Shown here piece after piece: positions 57,716 to 64,000 of a stretch of 64,000 nt of DNA. Each line of letters begins with the position of its first letter. The first letter of the stretch is position 1. The notes beneath the pieces are model-generated. The model worked only from the letters and a program-made list of their open reading frames with translations, did no database searches and was not told the DNA's origin. A program made the translations under genes and the position numbers. The stretch is from an uncultured Oscillospiraceae bacterium (lineage in GTDB: Bacteria; Bacillota; Clostridia; Oscillospirales; Acutalibacteraceae): assembly GCA_958366985.1 (NCBI GenBank), contig CATXDC010000005.1, positions 1 to 64,000 of the forward strand, read 5' to 3'.

Positions 57716-59836
57716 TTATGCCGGTACAAATTCAACTGAGAAGCAGTGGGAACGTATATCGTAATCCATTACATATGTACGGAACTGATTTCCGCTGAGG
57801 ATTTTTCCGCCCATGGAGATCTGAGAAACATATCCTACACCCATTCCCGTGGAATTATCATGACTTTTTATGGTGAGCCATGTGGAGGGATCGCCTGTAA
57901 GGTTCACACCGTAGGAGTCATAGGCTCTCTTTTTCATATCTGCGGCGGAAATACGTACAACGCTTTTGCAGTTGCTTAGCTTTAAGTCAGGAGAACTGTC
58001 AACGGGGACAAGGTAGGGATAATTTACCGAAGAGCCCCAAACGGATGCGGATGAAACAGTTTTGCCTCCCGAATAGGCGAAAAACACCGCATTTATGTAT
58101 GATCCGTTATATGAAACATACTTGCCTTTAACGGCATTTACTGCGTCTATTACCGCCTGAGATGGAGTGGAGACCGTATACATTCCGTCGCAGGTGCCGC
58201 CGCTTCTCATAGCGTATGTATATGCTGCAACCGCCTGAGCTTTAAGGGCTTCCGGATGAAAACTGGAACCCATTTCACCCTGAACAGCCATTGCTACTGC
58301 GAGGGATGTTTCCACATCTTTTCCCTTGACCTTTAATGTCTTCGGTATGTTGGGATCGTCAACTACCTTGGTACCCGTATAGTAATGAGTCAGTATTTTA
58401 TCATAACTCCAGCCCTGTTTTGCATAGGCGTTGGCTCCGTACTGGCTCATTCCTACGCCGTGGCCGTATCCATATACTGTAAATACAAACGTGCCGTCTG
58501 CAACAGGCTTTGACGTGGTTGTTTCTTTGGCTGTGGTTTCAGGTGCCTTGGTCGTCTGTGTTTCCGTTGGCTTTGTTGCCTTTTCCGTCTGAGTTTCAGT
58601 AGCTTCTTCAGTTTCCTCAGAAGAGGATTCTTCCTCGGTTGATTCTTCACTGGGATTATCGGGTATCAAAGCTACTTCGCCGTGATGGTTATCTTCAAAA
58701 TCATCATAATTTTCTGTATTGTCAGAGGGCAAATCAGCATTGGCCTGAGTTACGGCTTTGCCTATGCCGAAAGCAGTCAATATAACGGCTATGGCTACTA
58801 TTAAGCATATTGCGGCAATCCAAATCTTTTTATTTTCGTGAGTGATAAGTTTTTTAGGGGAGGCGCTTTCACTTTTTTTCGAAACAATTTCTTCTGATGA
58901 GACAAATCTCTTTATCATTCCGAAAACATACTGCATTGCTAAAGCCGTGAGAGAAGATGCCGTATCATTTTCTCCGGCATATATTTTTTTGACCTTTACA
59001 TATTCGCTGTTAGCAACAGCTGCAATGATAAATAACTGATTTTTATCCTCGCCTGCTATTTTGAAAGCGTGAGTGATAACAGCGCCTATATGGGACGGGG
59101 ATTTTTCCACCGCCTCCTTAGCTAAAAGCGCTGCATATGTTTTGGGAGAATTGCCGTCTCGCTTAATATCGGAGGTGAAGAAAGTTATTTTTTCATTTTC
59201 GGGGAATTTGCGGCAGATTTTTGCACCGGTAGGAGAAACTGAGAGAGAAACTTTCAGTTTCTTATCTGTAAGAAATGAGTTTAAATCGGAGAAAGACTGT
59301 GTAAGGGGATCAGCCGTCTGTCTGTTCGGAGCTTCCACAGAAGGATTATCCGTTTGAGTGTGCATGATTTCCGGAATGTATTTTTTAAATGCGGCTGCGG
59401 CACAGCGTTCTGTTCTCTCTGAATCAAGTGGGAGAAACAATATATTGAGCTTGTCCGCTTTAAAAGCAAATCCGGAAAAATCTCCGTCATGAGACGGAAA
59501 AACAGCACAATCCTCAGGCATCAGTATATGTACGTCACGGTTTTCTATATCATCTCTGCAAAGCTCAGCAATAGCTTCACATTCCGTACACTTAACTGAA
59601 AGTACGGAACATACCATGCGCTTTACGTTGGCAAAAAAGTCATTGTCTATTGCCATGATAACGAGAGCTTCTTCTTCCGTAAGCTTTGAAAGGGACATGA
59701 AAAATTCACGTGCGCTATGAAAAGAAAGACAGTTTTCCTTTTCAAGACCAAAGGGAGCGGCTGCCCTGAATATAATATTCTCTTCCTTTAAAGTATCGGA
59801 ATCCTTTTTTCGCAGACAGAGAAAATATGACTTCAT
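57716..59836 (-). CDS. CinA-like cytoplasmic domain, membrane helix, and permuted SpoIID domain
   Basis: A 706-residue protein. Residues 1-330 resemble a degenerate CinA (see the MPEDCAVFPSHDGDFSGFAF stretch, 107-126, and LTDKKLKVSLSVSPTGAKI near 193) and are clearly paralogous to the upstream gene. One membrane helix follows (about 340-362), then a Glu/Thr/Pro-rich linker to about 445. The C-terminal domain (about 447-700) is of SpoIID/LytB type, but YGHGVGMSQYGANAYAKQGW (about 455) stands before HPEALKAQAVAAYTYAM (about 527), opposite to usual SpoIID order. The outside part may be a glycan-processing enzyme of the cell wall. No sortase motif is seen. Confidence 0.75.
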   Translation of the reverse strand: MKSYFLCLRKKDSDTLKEENIIFRAAAPFGLEKENCLSFHSAREFFMSLSKLTEEEALVIMAIDNDFFANVKRMVCSVLSVKCTECEAIAELCRDDIENRDVHILMPEDCAVFPSHDGDFSGFAFKADKLNILFLPLDSERTERCAAAAFKKYIPEIMHTQTDNPSVEAPNRQTADPLTQSFSDLNSFLTDKKLKVSLSVSPTGAKICRKFPENEKITFFTSDIKRDGNSPKTYAALLAKEAVEKSPSHIGAVITHAFKIAGEDKNQLFIIAAVANSEYVKVKKIYAGENDTASSLTALAMQYVFGMIKRFVSSEEIVSKKSESASPKKLITHENKKIWIAAICLIVAIAVILTAFGIGKAVTQANADLPSDNTENYDDFEDNHHGEVALIPDNPSEESTEEESSSEETEEATETQTEKATKPTETQTTKAPETTAKETTTSKPVADGTFVFTVYGYGHGVGMSQYGANAYAKQGWSYDKILTHYYTGTKVVDDPNIPKTLKVKGKDVETSLAVAMAVQGEMGSSFHPEALKAQAVAAYTYAMRSGGTCDGMYTVSTPSQAVIDAVNAVKGKYVSYNGSYINAVFFAYSGGKTVSSASVWGSSVNYPYLVPVDSSPDLKLSNCKSVVRISAADMKKRAYDSYGVNLTGDPSTWLTIKSHDNSTGMGVGYVSQISMGGKILSGNQFRTYVMDYDIRSHCFSVEFVPA

Positions 59837-59862
59837 AAATTTTCTTTCTCCTTAAAAGCATT

Positions 59863-59899
59863 GTGCCTGAAATGCCGTCGGTTGCGGCTTTACAGGCAC
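59863..59899 (-). other. Hairpin between the two CinA-like genes
   Basis: GTGCCTG (59863-59869) pairs with CAGGCAC (59893-59899), with an inner GCCG/CGGC step. There is no T-run, so it may adjust the relative amounts of the two proteins by mRNA processing. Confidence 0.5.
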
Positions 59900-59939
59900 T
59901 TTGCTATCTATTGCATTTTAAATATGTTTCAGCCGGTTT

Positions 59940-61472
59940 TCATTGGGTAGCAGGCTGGTTTTCAGCAGCTGCTGTGGAATTTTCTGGAACAGTGGGTTCA
60001 GTAGGCTCAGTGGGCTGTGTTTCGGTTGGAGTATCTGTAGACGGCTCCTGAGTCGGTTCACTTGTATCCCCAGTGCCTGGCTCAGTAGGTTTAGTTTCAT
60101 CTGTCGGTTTTTCCGTAGGCTGCTGTGTGGGCTTGCTTTCGTTGGCAGTCCCGGATTCCGAAGGATTTGTATTTTGCTCAGGTCTGGATGGTGCCGTATT
60201 TCCTCCTCCGGATGAATCTCCTGTATGGATATCATCATTAGCAGGTTCATCTATAACTGGACTGTCATCCGTTGATTCCTCATCGGAGTCGTTGTTAAAG
60301 ATTGATTCCCAGAAACTTTTATAGTCGAAATTGGATTGATCGTTTGTGCCGCTATCAGTTTTAGATGTTCCTGTATTTGAGGATGTCGGTACAGTATCGG
60401 GTTTTACTATTAGTGCTCCTATTCCGATGGAAATGCAGAGAACCAGTGCAGCGGTTCCGGCATAAGCCGTATATTTTAACAGCTTTTTGCGGTTTATGCC
60501 TTCAATTGATGGAGTGGAAGGTACAAAAGTTCTTTTGATAGTTCCCTCATATGCGGATGCTTGTTCTTGTATCATTTCCAAAACGACATCCAAAGCACAG
60601 GCAGTTAAAATCAATGCAGTTTCACCGGGCTGTGCATATATTTTTCTGACTTTTGCCCCTGTGTTGTCAGCAACGGCGATATATACGAAAATCTGGGTTT
60701 CGCCTTCATTCTGCACCTTAAAGACATTGGTTATGCTTGCGCCTATATTTGTTCCGGTACGTTCGGCAGCTTCACGAGCAAGTACAGCTGCATAATTTTT
60801 CGGAGATGTATTTCTTCTCTGACGTGAAGAAGAAATAAACCTCAGCTGTGGCATATCAGGCAAAACACGGCAAAGCTTATTACCTGCATTTGAAAGGGAT
60901 AAAGCTGCCGTTAATCTTTTATCTGAAAGAATATTGCATACATCAGCGGCTTTTTCCGAAATTAATGCCATAGTATAATTTAAACCGTTATCGGAATTTT
61001 CAGAAAGGGTTTTAGTTACACCGTTTGTTTTTGACATAAAGCTGAAGAAAGAATCTCCTAAACATTGCGATGTTCTTTCATCGTCAAGAGGAAGAAGAAT
61101 TACGCAATTCTTGTCATTTTTCAATGCAAAACCTGAGAAAGTTCCATCCGAAGTCGGTAAAAGTACTGCTCCTTCTGGAATGGCATCGTCAGCATTTATA
61201 TCACCAGATGTATCGCTCAGCGGACAATTCAAAAACAGTGCTGAGCAAAGCATACGCTTTGTATCTGTAAACAGTTCTGTATCCGCTGCAAGAATTATAA
61301 GTGATTCCTCATCAAAAATTTCGGACAGTCGGCGGAAAAACTCACGCACATTACAGAAGCTTTTGCAGTTTTCTCTTGTGAGACCAAAATTACAGGCTGC
61401 GCTGAAAATAGCATTTTCTGCCTGTAAACCCCTCGATTCGTCTTTTCTAAGACAGAGAAGATATGTTTTCAT
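59940..61472 (-). CDS. CinA-like cytoplasmic domain with membrane helix and Pro/Thr tail
   Basis: A 510-residue protein. Residues 1-310 resemble a degenerate CinA: PEGAVLLPTSDGTFSGFALK (99-118) lines up with CinA PDGGVVFRNDHGTAPGCAME (121-140), and SDKRLTAALSLSNAGNKLCR (183-202) with the CinA C-domain KEKKMKIGLAESCTAGYIAK (265-284). The CinA catalytic GGLGPT motif is lost. One membrane helix follows (about 332-357), then a long Thr/Pro/Glu/Ser-rich outside tail (EPTQEPSTDTPTETQPTEPT) that may span the wall. It is a paralog of the downstream gene, 34 nt after the sortase. Confidence 0.75.
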   Translation of the reverse strand: MKTYLLCLRKDESRGLQAENAIFSAACNFGLTRENCKSFCNVREFFRRLSEIFDEESLIILAADTELFTDTKRMLCSALFLNCPLSDTSGDINADDAIPEGAVLLPTSDGTFSGFALKNDKNCVILLPLDDERTSQCLGDSFFSFMSKTNGVTKTLSENSDNGLNYTMALISEKAADVCNILSDKRLTAALSLSNAGNKLCRVLPDMPQLRFISSSRQRRNTSPKNYAAVLAREAAERTGTNIGASITNVFKVQNEGETQIFVYIAVADNTGAKVRKIYAQPGETALILTACALDVVLEMIQEQASAYEGTIKRTFVPSTPSIEGINRKKLLKYTAYAGTAALVLCISIGIGALIVKPDTVPTSSNTGTSKTDSGTNDQSNFDYKSFWESIFNNDSDEESTDDSPVIDEPANDDIHTGDSSGGGNTAPSRPEQNTNPSESGTANESKPTQQPTEKPTDETKPTEPGTGDTSEPTQEPSTDTPTETQPTEPTEPTVPENSTAAAENQPATQ

Positions 61473-61506
61473 AAAATTCTCTTTCCCTCCAAAAGCGGAT
61501 TAACCC

Positions 61507-62640
61507 TTAATCAAGATACCAGTTTTCATAGTCCTTAAAAGGATTTTCAATGCCCTTTTTATCGTAGTAAGCCTGAGGCCAAAGGGGATTTGAATTAATC
61601 TGTACCTTTGATGTATCCACTGAAGTATCTTCGCCCTCACGGACAAGTCTGCCTATAACAACAAGTCGTGCCTCTGTAAACTCATAAGCGCAGGTGTTAA
61701 GTGTGATGATTTTATCAGTGGGTTTAATATCAACGCCTGTTGTGTAGAGCTTTCTCATATCTACCTGCTCAATGTATTCCATGAAATTGTCGTTGGAACC
61801 GAAGGAGGTATGCATGAAATTAAATACATATCCGTTATTCTGTTCGGGATAAGCGTTTGTAAAGAATACACCGTAAATTTTAAATGTGTAATCGTCATAA
61901 AGTGTGCTAAGTTCAATTATAGGTGATTTCTGGAATGTGGAAGTGCTCTTATAATTTTTGAGAGGAGCAAAAATCATATTGTCACGCATATGGTGACCGT
62001 AAATGATTGTATTTTTGTCAAGATCCTGAATATCATTTCGGTAGTCCATAAAGGGATTTCCGTAGTTGGTGTTTTGACGGTTAAAGTCAAGATAAAGATA
62101 CTCATCGTTATCCTTTCCCTGAACAAGGGGATAGGAGATGCTTGTGCCGGGAATGTTTATCCAGCCGACAAAATCCTGATTGGCGGCATAAAGCTTTGCC
62201 CATTTGATGTTCATGCCCTCAGGGAAGTCAACATCCGGATACTGTGCTTTGATTTTATCCCAGTTTTCTTCTGTGTCCTCCAAGTTTTCCATTTCGGTTT
62301 TCCACTCATTAAGTTCACTGTAAGTTCCGTCGCTTTGCTGACGTTCTATAAATCTTCCGCCAAGGATAACGCCGCAGACGATGAGTACTATTAGGGCAAC
62401 GAAGAAAATAATTTTTCTTATAATTTCCTTTGTACTGTCGCCTTTCCAGGGGAAGAGATATTTAAGGAATCTGATAAATGCAGATTCTTTTTTAACTTTT
62501 TCTTCCGGAATCAGCCATGAAGTATCAGCAGAATTTTCTGAATCAGGTTCCAATTCTTCCGCTTCATAATTGTTTGCTAAATTCTCATAGTTTTCATCTT
62601 TATCGGGAAGGTTGTTTTTGTTTTCAAAATCGTTGTTCAT
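61507..62640 (-). CDS. srtB: Class B sortase
   Basis: A 377-residue membrane transpeptidase. An acidic cytoplasmic N-terminus of about 75 residues precedes one membrane helix (about 78-97). The sortase B domain has the catalytic His in TIIYGHHMRDNMIF, the Cys in LNTCAYEF and the Arg in EARLVVIGRLVRE. Family members cleave NPQTN-like signals and attach proteins to peptidoglycan. No protein in this window has an obvious sorting signal. It lies 14 nt after cinA and 34 nt before a CinA-like membrane protein. Confidence 0.92.
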   Translation of the reverse strand: MNNDFENKNNLPDKDENYENLANNYEAEELEPDSENSADTSWLIPEEKVKKESAFIRFLKYLFPWKGDSTKEIIRKIIFFVALIVLIVCGVILGGRFIERQQSDGTYSELNEWKTEMENLEDTEENWDKIKAQYPDVDFPEGMNIKWAKLYAANQDFVGWINIPGTSISYPLVQGKDNDEYLYLDFNRQNTNYGNPFMDYRNDIQDLDKNTIIYGHHMRDNMIFAPLKNYKSTSTFQKSPIIELSTLYDDYTFKIYGVFFTNAYPEQNNGYVFNFMHTSFGSNDNFMEYIEQVDMRKLYTTGVDIKPTDKIITLNTCAYEFTEARLVVIGRLVREGEDTSVDTSKVQINSNPLWPQAYYDKKGIENPFKDYENWYLD

Positions 62641-62654
62641 AGGAATTTACCTCC

Positions 62655-63929
62655 TTAATCAAAATCGTGTTCTGCTTCTTCCGGGGTAAGTTTGCCGATT
62701 AGATATAATCTTGCAAGGTTAAGTGCATTTGAAGCCGTTACATAGCGGTTGTATTCTCTGTTATCGCCTGAACGTCCCGTTTCAAATTTAATGCACCAAA
62801 CGTTATTTTTATCTGCAAGAGCTATAAAGCTCAATCCTGCCGGCTTGCCGCTTTCGCTGGGATCAGGACCTGCAATGCCGGTAACGGAAAGGGCAATATC
62901 TGCGCCGCTGACTTTCAGTGCGCCTTTTGCCATATGGCAGGCAACCTCACGGCTGACAACGCCGTTTTTCTCTATGGCATCGTGAGGAACACCGAGAATC
63001 TGTTCTTTGATGTGGTTTGCATAGGATACTATGCCGCAGTCGAAAACCTCCGAAGAACCGGGAATTTCCGTTATCCTTTTTGCAATATAGCCTGCTGTAC
63101 AGGATTCCGCAAGACCGATTTTCATCTTCTTTTCTTTAAGAAGCTCTACAACCTTTTCCTGAATACTGGAAACGTCAATGCCGTATATAAATTTGCCAAG
63201 TCTACTTTCGATTTCCTCTATAACGGGCTTTATAAGCTCTTCCGCTTTCTCCTCATTTTCTGCTCTGGCGGTGACTCTCAGAAGTGCTTCACCATCTTTG
63301 GCATAGGGAGCCACTGTGGGGTTTTGCATATCGAGGAGCTCGCCGGCTGTTTCAGCCATCAAGGATTCTCCTATGCCGAAAGTGCGGACATTGTGTGAGA
63401 TAATAACCATGCCGGATTTTTCGGAAAGATAGGGCTTTACGAAATTATTGAACATGGGATAAAGCTCACGGGGAGGACCGGGGAGACAGATTATACACTT
63501 GCCGTCACGCTCCATAGCGCATCCGGGAGCAGTGCCGTGATCGTTTCTGAAAACTACTCCGCCATCTGGCAGATATGCCTGTTTGCGGTTTGTTTCGGGC
63601 ATTCCGCTTTTTCTGTGGCTGAAAAAGTCAAGCATACGCTGAAGACTTTCCTCATGAAGCACAAGGGGGATTCCCATAACTTCGGCGCAAATCTCCTTTG
63701 TTATGTCGTCGGCTGTGGGGCCGAGACCTCCAGAAGTTATTATTATATCGCTTCTTGAAAGGGCATGTTCTACGGCTTCACGCAGACGTTCGGGGTTATC
63801 TCCGACAGTAGCCTGATGCTGCATTGTAAAGCCCATTGCCGCAAGCTCTCTTGCAAGAAACTGTGCGTCGGTATTTAGAATATCTCCTAAAAGCAGCTCC
63901 GTTCCAACGGACAATATTTCGCATTTCAT
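62655..63929 (-). CDS. cinA: CinA: MoCF-type domain plus nicotinamide-nucleotide amidohydrolase domain
   Basis: A 424-residue two-domain protein. Residues 1-170 form the MoCF-like domain with SGGLGPTADDITKE (66-79) and HGTAPGC...CLPGPPREL (131-155). Residues 262-415 form the CinA C-terminal domain (AESCTAGYIAKRITEIPGSS, ALSVTGIAGPDPSESG), which in other bacteria hydrolyses NMN to nicotinate mononucleotide or acts on ADP-ribose. AAGGAG precedes the ATG. It is intact, unlike the two downstream CinA-like proteins. Confidence 0.94.
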   Translation of the reverse strand: MKCEILSVGTELLLGDILNTDAQFLARELAAMGFTMQHQATVGDNPERLREAVEHALSRSDIIITSGGLGPTADDITKEICAEVMGIPLVLHEESLQRMLDFFSHRKSGMPETNRKQAYLPDGGVVFRNDHGTAPGCAMERDGKCIICLPGPPRELYPMFNNFVKPYLSEKSGMVIISHNVRTFGIGESLMAETAGELLDMQNPTVAPYAKDGEALLRVTARAENEEKAEELIKPVIEEIESRLGKFIYGIDVSSIQEKVVELLKEKKMKIGLAESCTAGYIAKRITEIPGSSEVFDCGIVSYANHIKEQILGVPHDAIEKNGVVSREVACHMAKGALKVSGADIALSVTGIAGPDPSESGKPAGLSFIALADKNNVWCIKFETGRSGDNREYNRYVTASNALNLARLYLIGKLTPEEAEHDFD

Positions 63930-63961
63930 TTTATCGCTCTCCTTGGGAAATAAAGGATAAA

Positions 63962-64000
63962 TCAGGCGGTTACGGTTCTGATCTGAGCTCCGTTTACAGC
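63962..64000 (-). CDS. C-terminal end of an upstream gene (partial)
   Basis: The minus-strand frame AVNGAQIRTVTA ends in TGA at 63962-63964, 32 nt before cinA. It is open to the window edge and probably the last 12 residues of the gene preceding cinA in the operon. Too short to identify. Confidence 0.4.
   Translation of the reverse strand, partial: AVNGAQIRTVTA

Overview
The window looks like chromosomal DNA of a low-to-moderate GC Gram-positive anaerobe of the class Clostridia, probably an Oscillospiraceae/Ruminococcus-type gut or rumen bacterium. The pointers are Firmicutes-style gene blocks (rplU-prp-rpmA with an extended L27, hrcA-grpE-dnaK-dnaJ behind a perfect CIRCE operator, a ymfF/ymfH pair, a class B sortase), strong AGGAGG ribosome binding sites, sigma-A promoters with 17-bp spacers, and several cytoplasmic glycan enzymes (GH29, GH2, a GT84/GH94 glucan synthase). 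I see no prophage, insertion sequence, CRISPR array or tRNA gene. One hairpin at the extreme left (21-52) could be the edge of a mobile element.

Layout. 0.1-2.2 kb: an ECF-like sigma factor overlapping a membrane protein. 2.3-5.4 kb: a radical SAM enzyme, a two-gene unit (67-aa protein plus sigma-region-4 protein) behind a LexA-like SOS box, and a CofE-like protein. 5.5-10.4 kb, minus strand: gltX-glnS followed by a membrane-domain/GH29 fusion. 10.6-11.9 kb: a solitary 5S rRNA gene and three very small genes with strong promoters. 12-20.4 kb: YhaM-type exonuclease and a 2,419-aa cyclic-glucan-synthase-like protein. 20.6-26.4 kb: housekeeping (M16 peptidase pair, lgt, folD, PspC protein, rplU-prp-rpmA). 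26.5-30 kb: lipid kinase, GtrA, aldo/keto reductase, and an XRE regulator with a small membrane protein. 30.2-35 kb: heat-shock operon. 35-40.2 kb: two-component system and an ABC transporter with 11-bp direct-repeat operators. 40.4-46 kb: a GH30-like lipoprotein that appears to start at ACG, a ricin-type lectin with a histone-H1-like tail, and lacZ. 46.1-49.3 kb, minus strand: a MurL-like epimerase with its MurD partner and an unknown protein. 49.6-56.4 kb: typA, an amidohydrolase, a pentapeptide-repeat protein, ppk1 and a phosphofructokinase. 56.5-64 kb, minus strand: an XRE membrane regulator, then an operon reading cinA, class B sortase and two membrane proteins.

The most unusual part is the last operon. 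Downstream of a normal cinA and a sortase B gene lie two paralogous proteins. By my own eye alignment their cytoplasmic N-terminal halves (about 330 residues) are degenerate copies of both CinA domains. Each then has one membrane segment and an outside part: a Pro/Thr/Glu-rich tail in one, and a SpoIID-type domain whose motifs run in circularly permuted order in the other. Other points worth attention are the SOS-box sigma-like operon, the ACG start of the GH30 lipoprotein, the MurL-MurD pair (an alternative route to D-glutamate in peptidoglycan), the in-frame GH29 fusion that keeps an internal ribosome binding site, and the tiny-peptide locus at 11.5-11.9 kb. All family assignments come from reading motifs; no database search was run.
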